Positions 55,604-64,000 of a DNA stretch of 64,000 bases are shown in pieces (position 1 is the stretch's first letter; each line of letters opens with the position of its first letter). The translations under genes and the position numbers were made by a program. A model generated the notes under the pieces. The model ran no database searches and had not been told where the DNA came from. It saw nothing but the letters and a program-made list of their open reading frames with translations. This DNA comes from Trichococcus ilyis (GTDB lineage Bacteria > Bacillota > Bacilli > Lactobacillales > Aerococcaceae), in the NCBI RefSeq assembly GCF_900109135.1, contig NZ_FNYT01000007.1, positions 52,879-116,878 of the forward strand, in the 5' to 3' direction.

Positions 55604-56581
55604 TTAAAAACTGTTTTTCGTTGTCGGTCCTTCAACGTACTGCACAGGCAAAACGATCTTCGTTTTGACGGGCTCGCCGTCGATCACCTGGATGATTTTT
55701 TCGACTGCCTCTTTGGCCATCAGGTCGACCGGCTGTCGGATGGTCGAGACGATCTGTCTGCGCCCGGCTTCCATTTTGATGCCGTCACAGCCGATGATCT
55801 GCACTTCCTCTGGAACTTTACGCTTCATTTCGTCCAGCACTTCCAGAATATCCAGTGCGATGAAATCCGTGTGCGCAAACACGCCATCCACATCGGGATT
55901 TGCTTCGAAAAAGGCGCGGATTTCCTGCTTGAATGCCACCACTGGGTCTTCCCCATCGAAAATGGCGTAAGGAATCTCCATGCGTCCCGCCTGGTCCTCG
56001 AATCCATCTCTGCGCTTTGTCGTCTCACTCGGGAAGCGCGAATGCGTGCCGATGTAGCCTAATTTTTTGCAGCCCTTCTCAATGAGTTGCTCCACCGCCA
56101 GTCGGCCCGCCAAAAAATTGTCCGAAGTGACGCAAACCGTTTCTTCTTTGAAGTGACGATCGATGGTAACGAAAGGCAAGTGCGACGAAACGAAATTATC
56201 CAAATCCGAATAGGTAATGCCGATGATGCCGTCCACTTTGTTTTCTTGAACCATCTGGATATATTCCAGTTCCTTTTCATTGCTGACATCAGAGTTGCAC
56301 AGCAGCATTTTGTATTTATGTTCGGACAAGTTCCGCTCGACATAATAGGCGAATTCCGAAAAAAACGGGTGCCAGATCGTCGGGATGATCAACGCGATCG
56401 TGTTGGTTTTGTTCATCTTCAATCCGCGGGCGTAGGCATTGGGAATATAGTTCAATTCCTTCATGGCCGCTTCCACTTTTCGGCGCGTCGATTCCTTTAC
56501 GGCTCCGGAATCATTCAGTACCCGGGAAACGGTGCCCACGCCGACCCGCGCTAATGCAGCTACATCTTTCATCGTTGCCAA
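55604..56581 (-). CDS. LacI-family repressor of the fructan operon
   Basis: The 325-residue protein has a LacI helix-turn-helix (TMKDVAALARVGVGTVSRVL) and a sugar-binding domain with IGCDGIKMEAGRRQIVSTIRQP near the C-terminus. It lies upstream of the ABC operon in the same direction, 230 bp from it, with the three operators in between. Translation appears to start at TTG, seven bases after AGGAGG; the ATG three codons later is 16 bases from it. The inducer is probably sucrose or a short fructan. Confidence 0.9.
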   Translation of the reverse strand: MATMKDVAALARVGVGTVSRVLNDSGAVKESTRRKVEAAMKELNYIPNAYARGLKMNKTNTIALIIPTIWHPFFSEFAYYVERNLSEHKYKMLLCNSDVSNEKELEYIQMVQENKVDGIIGITYSDLDNFVSSHLPFVTIDRHFKEETVCVTSDNFLAGRLAVEQLIEKGCKKLGYIGTHSRFPSETTKRRDGFEDQAGRMEIPYAIFDGEDPVVAFKQEIRAFFEANPDVDGVFAHTDFIALDILEVLDEMKRKVPEEVQIIGCDGIKMEAGRRQIVSTIRQPVDLMAKEAVEKIIQVIDGEPVKTKIVLPVQYVEGPTTKNSF

Positions 56582-56780
56582 TAGATTGCCTCCTCTCCTG
56601 TATACACTTACAATCTAATTATCATGATAGCAGAGTCGGCAAAATAAGTATAGAACCAGTTTTCCAGCCTGCAAAGTGAGAAATGCGGAACGGGTTCGTT
56701 CAGCCCTGAATTAAGGATACACTGTGACCTAGTCGGTCAAGTACGCTGATGTCACAGTGCGACATCAGCGGGCCTCACTG

Positions 56781-56803
56781 CGGCTGGGACAAAACTCCCA
56801 GCC
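56781..56803. terminator. Short terminator-like hairpin
   Basis: GGCTGGGA and TCCCAGCC enclose CAAAAC and are followed by TTTTT. It lies in the 770-base gap between the LacI and SixA-CHAD genes and follows no recognisable plus-strand gene. Confidence 0.6.
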
Positions 56804-56834
56804 TTTTTGTGCATCCGAACGTAGTGTGCGTAAA

Positions 56835-56947
56835 AGCGGGACAGGACGCAGCCCCTGGCTCCACTTCACGAACAATGCTCGAATAGCCTGTAGCCATTCG
56901 AGCATTGTTCGTGAAGTGGTCTGGAGCTAAACGCGTTCTGTCCCGCT
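56835..56947. repeat. Long nested inverted repeat
   Basis: Perfect 24-bp arms (56861-56884 and 56896-56919) flank an 11-bp centre. Outside them a second pair, AGCGGGACAG (56835) and CTGTCCCGCT (56938), continues the symmetry. It can fold into a hairpin of about 110 nt. No gene is adjacent on either side within 250 bases and I cannot assign a function. Confidence 0.8.
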
Positions 56948-56998
56948 CTCAAAAGCGATTGAAATCGCAAGAGTCATGACAATTTAGGAAATCGGTCC

Positions 56999-57106
56999 AT
57001 GCAACTGAGCATCGAAGAGCGCAATATGTTAAGAGACTTCCAAGGCAAAGGAATCAACGTGACCGTACCGGTCAGTTGTATCATGTTTCTAAGTCATCAA
57101 AGATGA
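56999..57106 (+). pseudogene. Possible IS30-type transposase fragment
   Basis: The 35-codon ORF begins MQLSIEERNMLRDFQGKGI, which resembles the start of IS30-family transposases (a conserved I-E-R helix before the HTH), then loses similarity and stops. No inverted repeats or further transposase sequence are seen. The rest of the gap to 57300 shows nothing I can recognise. Weak assignment. Confidence 0.3.
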
Positions 57107-57300
57107 CCAGAACCATGACAAGTCGAACAGTATCCTTGGCTCGCAGAGACAAGGGGTTCCTTCATAAATAATTTCCGAAGGGCTAACCCGTGAAGCTGGA
57201 CATCATTTTAGGATGCATGGAACATTCTGAAAACTTGTGAAACACCTACGGTGATGCACTTTTGAGTACAAAAAATTATATACTTTCCTTGTATTGCAAC

Positions 57301-57341
57301 AAAAACCGCACCCACCGGAAGCCGGTACGGGTGCGGTTTTT
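57301..57341. terminator. Terminator of the SixA-CHAD gene
   Basis: AAAAACCGCACCC and GGGTGCGGTTTTT form perfect 13-bp arms with an inner CCGG/CCGG. Confidence 0.92.
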
Positions 57342-57348
57342 CTCCTGT

Positions 57349-58680
57349 TCAATCTTCCTCGTCGTTCAGTATCGCTTCCCGGCGCCGGAATTGATGTTCG
57401 CTCAGCGTTCTGAAGTGGCTCTGCAGTTCGGAATCATCGGTCTTGTCGGCCATCTCCAACAGCAAGTGCCCGTTGATGTCCAAATCGCAGAGTGTCCCGA
57501 GGCCGGTCTGGATTTTTTTCATTTCCTTGATGACTGTCTTGTCCTTTTCCCCGATGATCGGAGCAAGATAGGTCGCGGCATAGCGCAGTTTTTTGGCGTT
57601 GATGCGCAGGCTGTGGGTCTGTTCGTGGTTGGAGAAATCGACTTCTTCCCACTTGCGCAGCAGCCGTTTTTTCATTTTGTCGATTTTTTTGATTGCGGCC
57701 TTTTTCTGTTGGATGTCATCCAGCTGGATTGATTTCAGGAACTGGGACGTTGCCGCCTCGGCATCAAGGATGCGTTCAGTCAAAGCGCCGCTTGCGATCA
57801 GATCATGAATGCTGGCCTGTTCGGCTTGGCGTTCTTCCTTCAGCCAAGTCAGCACTTGCGCATCCTCGGCCAGCATTTCCGGATACAGTCCGCGCAGTTC
57901 ACGGCATTCATCCATCAGCACATCCAGTTCGCGCAGATACCCGAACGTCGTCGCGATTTCGCGCCAGTCTTCGCCTGCTTCGCGGTAATATTTTTCTTCG
58001 CCGTTCGCTTTGTTGAAGTTCAGCAAAGCCCGCAACTGGCGGATTGCCACCCGCAAAGCATGCGCCGATTCCGGTTCGACGGGATCCTGCTGATAGGCGG
58101 CATAGGCATGCTGCACGCCTGCCATCTGTTCCCTGATGATGCCGGCGTACACCGTATTTTCGCCATCGCACGGACTGCAATCGTCGGCTTCTTCGTGTTT
58201 GCGATGTGCAGATTCCCCCGGAGCCTGCAGCCATTCCAGCTTTCCGACAGGATCAGCAGTCAGATCGATCGTAAAGAAAGCGGCCGCCCCTTTTTTGAAC
58301 GGGATGGCGGCGCCGATCAATTCCTTCGTCCAAAGGCCCATATAAGGTTCATGCCCGACAAGCGCCAAAGTGAAGCCATCCGCTTCTTGAGCCAAGACTT
58401 CACTGAAGGCTGCGTAATCACCTGTTCCCAAAAATTCCTTGTATTGGATTTCTTCGACAGCGGCAGCCTTCGCCACCAATTCGGCCGTCTGACGCGCCCT
58501 GATCAGCGGGCTCGTCCATATTTTCAGATTGCCCTTTTTGGTCAAAAGGGGTGCGATATCAGGCAGAAACGCAGCCAGCTCCTCAGCTCCTGCCTCCGTC
58601 AGTTCCCGGTAGAAGTCATCCCCCTCCGGTGTGCGTTCTTCCGCGCTTCCATGCCGGATCAGTATCAGTTGTCCTCCCAT
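57349..58680 (-). CDS. SixA-type phosphatase fused to a CHAD domain
   Basis: The 443-residue protein has two parts. Residues 1-150 are a histidine phosphatase of the SixA type with the catalytic RHG (R9-H10-G11, in LILIRHGSAEE) and a second histidine in LVGHEPYMG. Residues about 175-435 are a CHAD domain: a helical bundle rich in conserved histidine, arginine and lysine (HALRVAIRQLRALL and HSLRINAKKLRYAATYL), known to bind polyphosphate. The fusion suggests a phosphatase acting on or directed by polyphosphate. It is monocistronic. The start at 58680 is the only plausible one before RHG. Confidence 0.85.
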   Translation of the reverse strand: MGGQLILIRHGSAEERTPEGDDFYRELTEAGAEELAAFLPDIAPLLTKKGNLKIWTSPLIRARQTAELVAKAAAVEEIQYKEFLGTGDYAAFSEVLAQEADGFTLALVGHEPYMGLWTKELIGAAIPFKKGAAAFFTIDLTADPVGKLEWLQAPGESAHRKHEEADDCSPCDGENTVYAGIIREQMAGVQHAYAAYQQDPVEPESAHALRVAIRQLRALLNFNKANGEEKYYREAGEDWREIATTFGYLRELDVLMDECRELRGLYPEMLAEDAQVLTWLKEERQAEQASIHDLIASGALTERILDAEAATSQFLKSIQLDDIQQKKAAIKKIDKMKKRLLRKWEEVDFSNHEQTHSLRINAKKLRYAATYLAPIIGEKDKTVIKEMKKIQTGLGTLCDLDINGHLLLEMADKTDDSELQSHFRTLSEHQFRRREAILNDEED

Positions 58681-58785
58681 AGTGCTCGTCCTCCTCTATT
58701 TTGGCCTCATATTAACGGCTATCGGATAAAGAATGTAACCGTTCTCTCATCAGCTATTATACCATTTATTCGGCTATGCATGTGC

Positions 58786-58820
58786 AAAAAATCCCCCTCT
58801 TAGCAGAAAGAGGAGGAATC
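58786..58820 (-). terminator. Terminator of the MATE gene
   Basis: On the minus strand TTCCTCCTCTT pairs with AAGAGGGGGA and is followed by TTTTTT. Confidence 0.75.
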
Positions 58821-58829
58821 AAAATTTAT

Positions 58830-60212
58830 TCAGGCCAGCTTCATCCTTTTCCATTTGCCTGAGCGGAAACGCATCGCGATCAGGAACCAGCGGATGATCT
58901 GATCCAGCATAACGGCCAGCCAAGCACCCAAGATGCCCAACCCGAGCACCTGAACGAAGAAAGTCGCGGCGGCTACGCGGATGATCAGGATACCGAAGAA
59001 TGTCGAAATCAATGGAAAAACCGTGTCCCCTGCCCCGCGCAGCGAACCTGCGACGATCAGCTGATGCGACTGGAAGGGCTGGGTGATGGCCGCCACCCGG
59101 ATGGCGATCGCCGCATTCCGGATGATTTCCGGATCGCTGGAATAGAAGCTGACGATATACTCCGCGCCGAAGAAGAACGCCGCTCCGAGGATCGCACCCC
59201 AGAGACTGCCGATTTTTGCGGTCCTTGAAGCATAGTTTTCGGCCAACTTCGCATCGCCGGCGCCCAAGGCCCTGCCGACTAAGGACGAAGCTGCGATCCC
59301 GAAAGCCTGGCCCAATGTGAAGGACAACGTCAGGATGTTCATGCCGATATTGTGGGCTGCAAAGACGACCGTCCCCAGACCCGACACGATCTGGATGAAG
59401 AGGATCATCCCGGACCGCAGCGCCAATTGTTCCAACGCTGACGGCAGTCCGATTTTCGCCAGGCTCTTCATTGTTTTCATCGAAAAATGAAATGGGTGCG
59501 CGAAGGAAAAGTTCAGCTTGCTCTTGCCGGAGCGCAGGTAGCGGATCAGCAGGAAGCAGGCCACCATGTTGGCGATAACGGTCGAGATGGCGGCGCCTTC
59601 GATGCCGAAAGCCGGCACGCCGAAGAGTCCGTAGATCAACAAGGCATTGCCGCCGACGTTCAGGAAGTTCGCGCGCAGGTTCACGCCCATCGGAATCTGC
59701 GTTTCACCGATCCCGCGCAGAGATCCGGAAATACTGAAGTTGAAGGATTGCAGCAGGTAGCTGATGCAGGTGATACGGAAATAGAGCCTCCCGACTTCGA
59801 CTGTATCGGGCTGCGCACCCATGAAGGCCATGATTTGATCGGAGTAGGCAAAGGCTGCCAGGGCCAATGGGGCGGAAAGGATCATGCTGATGATCATGAC
59901 ATGTTTCATGACGTTCTCCATCCGGTCGTGCTTGCCGGCTCCGAAATAACGCGCAATCAAGGCTGTGCCGCCGACATTCAGCGCCTGGACCACGGCCAAG
60001 CCGAGGAACAGCGGCTGGTTCGTCACCCCGACCGCCGAAACGGCCGCTGCGGCATAGGCATGGTCCGCGATGTTCCCCAGCATCATCATGTTGATCATCC
60101 CGAACAACGAACTCAGGACCAGTTCGATCAGAACCGGCCATGCGATGTTCATGATTTCTTTATTTATCGGACTTTTCAGCTGCTTGATGTCCGTTTGCTT
60201 CTCTTCACCCAT
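58830..60212 (-). CDS. MATE-family efflux protein
   Basis: The 460-residue protein has 12 helices in two related halves and the MATE pattern of polar residues in helices 1 and 7 (EIMNIAWPVLIELVLSSLFGMINMMMLG and the GLPSALEQLALRSG segment). It exports drugs or metabolites in exchange for sodium or protons; the substrate is unknown. The ATG at 60212 follows AGGGGG by six bases, whereas the TTG at 60218 is too close to it. The gene is monocistronic. The 250 bases upstream show only leader sequence. Confidence 0.9.
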   Translation of the reverse strand: MGEEKQTDIKQLKSPINKEIMNIAWPVLIELVLSSLFGMINMMMLGNIADHAYAAAAVSAVGVTNQPLFLGLAVVQALNVGGTALIARYFGAGKHDRMENVMKHVMIISMILSAPLALAAFAYSDQIMAFMGAQPDTVEVGRLYFRITCISYLLQSFNFSISGSLRGIGETQIPMGVNLRANFLNVGGNALLIYGLFGVPAFGIEGAAISTVIANMVACFLLIRYLRSGKSKLNFSFAHPFHFSMKTMKSLAKIGLPSALEQLALRSGMILFIQIVSGLGTVVFAAHNIGMNILTLSFTLGQAFGIAASSLVGRALGAGDAKLAENYASRTAKIGSLWGAILGAAFFFGAEYIVSFYSSDPEIIRNAAIAIRVAAITQPFQSHQLIVAGSLRGAGDTVFPLISTFFGILIIRVAAATFFVQVLGLGILGAWLAVMLDQIIRWFLIAMRFRSGKWKRMKLA

Positions 60213-60463
60213 ACCCAACCCCCTACGACTCGTTCGCTGATCAAGAAACCGAACAATCGCTTGCCCACCAGCATTCTTCCTTTCAGTATAGCATATTTTT
60301 GCACAACTATTCTGCTCAAAAATTTCCTTTCAACAAAATTGCATAAACGGCCCACCCCTTTTCATTCAGGCAGAAATCGCGTGCCCTGACATAATATAAT
60401 TATACTACGGCCCCGCGTCCTCTCCGTTTGCAGTAGGAAAGAGCGGCTATTGCCGCTGCAAAA

Positions 60464-61300
60464 TCAATCCAATATTTTATCGATGATGGATCGCAACACC
60501 TTTTCCCGCAATTCGACGGTTTCAATTTTATTCTTTATTTCATATCCTCGAACCAGCGTCTCGGAAATGTACAATTGCGAAATTTTCCCGGCCAACGATC
60601 CGCCATCAAAAAATTCCTCATTGGCGGTCTGCAGGACAATATCGCCCAATTCCGCTATCGGCGAGGATTTGAAATTGGTGATGGCGATGATCGGTGTACG
60701 GTTTTCTTTGGCTATTTTCAAAGAATCGTGGATATCCTTGGTACGGCCGCTCAAAGAGAAACAGATCACGAGATCTTCCGGTCCCAGCAAGGCTAAAGCA
60801 TGAGCTTGAAAATGCGGATCAACAATGTGGTTTGCATGCACTCCAACCCGGAGCAACATTTTTTCCAATGAAGCCGCCGATAAACCGCTCGAACCGACGC
60901 CGATGATGTAGATCCGTTTTGCCTTGGTGATGGCTTCGATTGCTTGCAGGACCACTTCCGGATCGAGCAACTGCCTAGTCGATTCCAAAACTTTGATTTG
61001 GTTTTCCAAAATCCGGTCGTAAAATTGCTGGTCGTTATCACCTTCGTACTGACTGGTGAATTCCTCCTTGGCGATGGCGATTTTCAAGTCAGAAAAACCA
61101 TTAAACCCAAGCTTTTGGGAAAAGCGGATAAGGGTAGCATCCCCTACCTTCACCGCTTCGGTGACATCCTTCATTGTCTGATACACGGCTTGTTCTTTTT
61201 TTTCAAGCAAGTAATCGGCAATCCGTTTCTCGGATTTCGTCAATACGTGGTATTTTTCTTGGATCAGGTGAGCTAGTCCCATAAAGTCAGTCCTTTTCAT
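60464..61300 (-). CDS. RpiR/MurR-family regulator of the nanE-PTS locus
   Basis: The protein (278 residues from 61300) has an RpiR helix-turn-helix (about 20-75; MKDVTEAVKVGDATLIRFSQ) and a SIS domain (about 115-250; IIGVGSSGLSAASLEK and CFSLSGRTKDI) that senses a sugar phosphate. It is divergent from nanE, with a palindrome in the shared 128-bp region. The likely effector is N-acetylmannosamine-6-phosphate or GlcNAc-6-phosphate. The start at 61300 follows GAGAGG by seven bases; the ATGs at 61315 and 61282 are alternatives. Confidence 0.87.
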   Translation of the reverse strand: MKRTDFMGLAHLIQEKYHVLTKSEKRIADYLLEKKEQAVYQTMKDVTEAVKVGDATLIRFSQKLGFNGFSDLKIAIAKEEFTSQYEGDNDQQFYDRILENQIKVLESTRQLLDPEVVLQAIEAITKAKRIYIIGVGSSGLSAASLEKMLLRVGVHANHIVDPHFQAHALALLGPEDLVICFSLSGRTKDIHDSLKIAKENRTPIIAITNFKSSPIAELGDIVLQTANEEFFDGGSLAGKISQLYISETLVRGYEIKNKIETVELREKVLRSIIDKILD

Positions 61301-61348
61301 GTTTATGCCTCTCATTATACACGAACTTTTTAAAATGCAAATTCCCTA

Positions 61349-61398
61349 TTTACAATCATGAAAGCGTATGCTATATTCTCTTTGCGGAGTTAAACTCC
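61349..61398 (+). promoter_or_regulatory. nanE-PTS promoter with operator and possible cre site
   Basis: TTTACA (61349-61354) and TATATT (61372-61377) are spaced by 17 bp. The palindrome GGAGTT-A-AACTCC (61386-61398) covers the expected start of transcription and fits the RpiR regulator. TGAAAGCGTATGCT (61359-61372) matches the catabolite-control site consensus TGWAARCGYTWNCW with one mismatch. Confidence 0.7.
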
Positions 61399-61428
61399 AT
61401 AATAAAATGAATAACGGAGGAAATATCC

Positions 61429-62118
61429 ATGAATAAGGAAGCATTCATAAAGCAAATCCGTGGCGGCATCATTGTTTCTTGTCAAGCGCAACCAGGAGAA
61501 CCTTTATACACGGAAGAAGGCGGCATTATGCCTTTGATGGCCCTTGCGGCTGAACAAGCTGGTGCAGTCGGCATTCGCGCTGAATCGGTACGGGACATCC
61601 GGCAAATTCAGGAAAAGGTTGATTTACCGATCATCGGGATCATCAAACGGGATTACCCTCCTCAAGCCCCATTCATTACGGCTACCATGAAGGAAGTCGA
61701 TGAATTGGTCGAAACGGGTGTGGAAGTCATTGCCTTGGATTGCACGTTGCGGGAACGCTACGATGGCAAAACGATCAATGCCTTCATCAAAGAAATCAAG
61801 GAAAAATATCCCGATCAGTTGTTCATGGCGGATATTGCCACTTTTGAGGAAGGCCTTAATGCTTTCAAGGAAGGCATCGATTTTGTCGGCACGACTCTCA
61901 GTGGTTACACGGAGGAAAGCATCAAACAGGATGGACCGGATATCGCCTTGATAAAAAAACTGGTCGAAGCCGGTGTGGATGTCATCGCCGAAGGCAAAAT
62001 CCATACGCCTGAACAAGCCAAAACAATCCAGGCTCTGGGTGTTGTGGGAATCGTGGTAGGAGGTGCCATCACACGGCCAAAAGAAATAACGAAACGTTTC
62101 ATCGATAACTTAAAATAA
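61429..62118 (+). CDS. nanE: N-acetylmannosamine-6-phosphate 2-epimerase
   Basis: The 229-residue protein is a TIM-barrel Nan[16 protein letters not shown] at the N-terminus, GIIKRDYP with the catalytic lysine region, [10 protein letters not shown], and [12 protein letters not shown] near the C-terminus. It converts ManNAc-6-phosphate to GlcNAc-6-phosphate. GGAGG lies eight bases before the start. It is followed after 12 bp by the PTS gene, so the sugar phosphate produced by that transporter is probably its substrate. No neuraminate lyase is adjacent. Confidence 0.94.
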   Translation: MNKEAFIKQIRGGIIVSCQAQPGEPLYTEEGGIMPLMALAAEQAGAVGIRAESVRDIRQIQEKVDLPIIGIIKRDYPPQAPFITATMKEVDELVETGVEVIALDCTLRERYDGKTINAFIKEIKEKYPDQLFMADIATFEEGLNAFKEGIDFVGTTLSGYTEESIKQDGPDIALIKKLVEAGVDVIAEGKIHTPEQAKTIQALGVVGIVVGGAITRPKEITKRFIDNLK

Positions 62119-62130
62119 GGAGTGAAGATC

Positions 62131-63639
62131 ATGTTTAAAAAATTCTCGCAAATCGGAAGAGCCATGATGCTCCCGATCGCCATTTTACCTGCTGCGGGCC
62201 TCTTGCTTGGTTTCGGTGGCGCATTGACCAATCCAAGCACGCTGGCGGCCTATCCCTTCCTTGACATCAACTGGCTGCAGACGATCCTGAGCATCATGAG
62301 TTTTGCCGGAAATGCCGTCTTTGCCAATTTAGCGCTCATCTTCACCATCGGGGTCGCTGTCGGTCTCGCGAACGGCGATAAAGGAACTGCTGGTTTGGCC
62401 GGCGGTGTGGGTTACGTTGTTTTCGTCGCAACCATCAGTGGTTTTCTGCAATTATTTTCCGCAGAAGGCGCTTCGATCGACACTGGGGTAGTTGGTTCAA
62501 TAGCAGTCGGAAGTACCGTTGCCTTCCTGCATAATCGTTATCGTAAAATCGAATTGCCGCAGTTTTTGGGTTTCTTTGGAGGCTCGCGTTTTATTCCGAT
62601 TGTAGCATCCTTTACAGCTATCATTCTTGGGGCATTTTTTTACCTGATTTGGCCACCTATCCAAGGCGCACTGACATCCGCCGGCACTGCCATTGCAGCT
62701 ATGGGCAGTTTCGGAACCTTTTTATATGGATTTTTGCTTCGTTTGACAGGCGCGGTCGGTTTGCACCATACAATTTATCCGCTGTTCTGGTATAGCTCTT
62801 TGGGCGGAAGCGAAGTTGTAGCGGGTGAAACCATTGCTGGTGCCCAAAACATCTTCTTCGCGCAATTGGCCGATCCGAACCATACAGGTCTTTTCACTTA
62901 CGGAACGCGCTTCTTCGCAGGTCGTTTCGCTACAATGATGTTCGGTTTGCCGGCTGCTTCTTTGGCGATGTACCACTCCATTCCGAAGCAGAACCGCAAA
63001 GCCAATGGCGGTCTGTATTTCAGTAGTGCTCTGACTTCATTCTTGACCGGTATTACCGAACCACTTGAATATATGTTCTTGTTCGTCGCACCTTGGCTGT
63101 ATGTGGTCCATGCCTTCCTTGACGGTGTTTCCTTCTTCGTTGCTGACTTGTTGAGCATCCGCATCGGGAACACTTTCTCCGGTGGGTTGATCGACTTCTT
63201 CCTGTTCGGTCCGCTGCAGGGCAACGCCAAAACAAACTGGGTGTGGGTAATCCCGGTCGGCATCGTTTGGGCATTGATTTATTACTTCGTATTCCGCTTC
63301 CTGATCACGAAATTCAAAGTAATGGTTCCTGGTATGGATGAGTCAGAAGCTGATGCAAACGTTCATGTCACGTCTTCCGGCAAGGCCTCCACGTTGAACG
63401 ATGAAGCGAATACCATCATTGAAGCATTAGGAAAGGAAGCGAATATCGAATCCGTCACTGCTTGTGCAACCCGTTTGCGTGTTTCTGTGAAGGACGGTTC
63501 GATAGTAGATAAAACTTCCATCAAGAATCTCGGAGCAACTGCTGTTTTCGAAGTTCAAGGCGGCATCCAAGCCGTATTCGGCGGCAAGGCAGATTTGCTG
63601 TCCCAAGAGATTAATCAAATTTTAGGGACAGAAGACTGA
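62131..63639 (+). CDS. PTS EIICB transporter, glucose/GlcNAc type, likely for ManNAc
   Basis: The 502-residue protein has an EIIC domain (about 1-400; GRAMMLPIAILPAAGLLLGF at the start and the GITEPLEYMF loop) and an EIIB domain (about 415-502) with the phospho-cysteine in TACATRLRVSV. There is no EIIA domain. Linkage to nanE and an SIS-domain regulator makes N-acetylmannosamine the most likely substrate. The ATG at 62131 follows AAGGAG by eight bases; a GTG at 62122 lies too close. No terminator is seen before the group II intron, which begins about 20 bp after the stop in opposite orientation. Confidence 0.88.
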   Translation: MFKKFSQIGRAMMLPIAILPAAGLLLGFGGALTNPSTLAAYPFLDINWLQTILSIMSFAGNAVFANLALIFTIGVAVGLANGDKGTAGLAGGVGYVVFVATISGFLQLFSAEGASIDTGVVGSIAVGSTVAFLHNRYRKIELPQFLGFFGGSRFIPIVASFTAIILGAFFYLIWPPIQGALTSAGTAIAAMGSFGTFLYGFLLRLTGAVGLHHTIYPLFWYSSLGGSEVVAGETIAGAQNIFFAQLADPNHTGLFTYGTRFFAGRFATMMFGLPAASLAMYHSIPKQNRKANGGLYFSSALTSFLTGITEPLEYMFLFVAPWLYVVHAFLDGVSFFVADLLSIRIGNTFSGGLIDFFLFGPLQGNAKTNWVWVIPVGIVWALIYYFVFRFLITKFKVMVPGMDESEADANVHVTSSGKASTLNDEANTIIEALGKEANIESVTACATRLRVSVKDGSIVDKTSIKNLGATAVFEVQGGIQAVFGGKADLLSQEINQILGTED

Positions 63640-63660
63640 ATCGACTAATTTTTAACCACA

Positions 63661-64000
63661 ATCGAGTAGGAGGAGCCAACAGGCTCCGACCTCTCACACC
63701 ACCGTGCGTACGGTTCCGTACACGGCGGTTCAATATCTTAAGTAAGCAGACTCTACCAGATGGCTTAATGGCGTTAGGCCCCATTGGTGGAGTCTTTTCG
63801 TTGTAAGAGCCCGATGAACTTCAGGCGTTTTGGAAAGCCTCCAGTATTTCTTTCTGGAGAACCCGATGCGCTTGGCGCTGTCTTTATCGAGACCAAGCTT
63901 GATTAGTCTGTTAATCTTCGTGCGTGTCCTTTTCCAACGTTTGAGGATAAGTTGTCTGATTCTGCGGTTCAGCCATTGTTCTGTCCTTCGGATGAATTTC
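63661..64000 (-). mobile_element. Group II intron, 3' part (partial at window edge)
   Basis: On the minus strand the end of a maturase gene is followed by the catalytic domain V hairpin (63697-63731; arms ACCGCCGTG and CACGGTGGT with a GAAC tip and a two-base bulge), then GTGTGAGAGG and a short domain VI stem GGAGCC/GGCTCC (63672-63687). This is the standard 3' end of bacterial retroelement introns. The exact 3' splice point, near 63661, is estimated. The 5' part lies outside the window. Confidence 0.88.
63730..64000 (-). CDS. Group II intron reverse transcriptase/maturase, C-terminus (partial)
   Basis: Eighty-nine codons are visible before the stop TGA (63730-63732). The segment WLNRRIRQLILKRWKR and the later YWRLSKTPEVHRALTTK are the conserved end of the maturase (X) domain of LtrA-type proteins. 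The reverse transcriptase domain is beyond the window. The protein copies and splices its own intron RNA. Confidence 0.88.
   Translation of the reverse strand, partial: KFIRRTEQWLNRRIRQLILKRWKRTRTKINRLIKLGLDKDSAKRIGFSRKKYWRLSKTPEVHRALTTKRLHQWGLTPLSHLVESAYLRY

Noticed and set aside
62090..62104. GAAACGTTTC palindrome as an operator inside the end of nanE
   Set aside because: It lies in coding sequence with no promoter nearby and lacks the flanks shared by the three fructan operators; probably chance.

Overview
The window is chromosomal DNA of a low- to mid-GC Firmicute, most likely a Lactobacillales member of the Carnobacteriaceae. Trichococcus is my best guess, from the roughly 50% GC coding sequence, strong AGGAGG-type ribosome sites, many PTS and sugar loci, and protein sequence flavour. 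This is inference; no rRNA or tRNA gene is present to confirm it. About 49 real genes are present, most followed by a clear rho-independent terminator.

Layout. 0-7.5 kb: a truncated AEC permease, a TetR regulator with a MacB-like ABC exporter, a GH16 lipid- or membrane-anchored hydrolase, a lipoprotein, a HicB remnant and a Fic protein. 7.5-16.5 kb: maltose PTS genes (malA, malP, RpiR regulator), the sucrose PTS operon scrA-scrB with paired operators, and a leucine-rich-repeat lipoprotein. 16.6-20.3 kb: OFA-family and AEC transporters and a secreted alpha-carbonic anhydrase. 20.4-24.1 kb: a bioY-bioB-bioD-bioA operon. 24.5-31.4 kb: a LacI regulator, DEAD-box helicase, oxidoreductases, a DNA glycosylase and a metallophosphoesterase. 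31.6-36 kb: DUF1538 with a tandem P-II protein, then an amino-acid ABC binding protein and permease. 36.4-42.7 kb: aconitase, LysR, a CitMHS transporter and a PrpF-type isomerase, together a likely aconitate-type acid utilisation locus. 43.2-48.8 kb: ogt, an AT-rich XRE/membrane pair, a PatB-like lyase and a MarR-FtsH operon. 49.3-56.6 kb: a fructo-oligosaccharide locus (fructokinase, GH32, ABC importer, LacI) with three regularly spaced operators. 57.3-63.6 kb: a SixA-CHAD fusion, a MATE pump and a nanE-PTS amino-sugar locus. The right edge enters a group II intron.

The most striking feature lies between the genes. At least five sequence-unrelated families of intergenic palindromes occur (families A-E below). 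In every one, hairpins of about 25-33 nt recur with a period of about 52 bp: exactly 52 in families C and E and in the two alternating hairpins of family A (unit 104 = 2 x 52), 50-53 in B and D. 52 bp is close to five turns of B-DNA. I know of no description of such a shared phasing, and it is my main candidate for an undescribed system.

Sugar import is the main functional theme: two routes for sucrose or fructans (PTS plus ScrB, and ABC plus GH32 plus fructokinase), maltose by PTS and phospho-alpha-glucosidase, and an amino sugar by PTS and NanE. Pseudogene remnants (AEC, an ABC permease tail, HicB, a possible IS30 fragment) sit in the same intergenic spaces as the palindromes.
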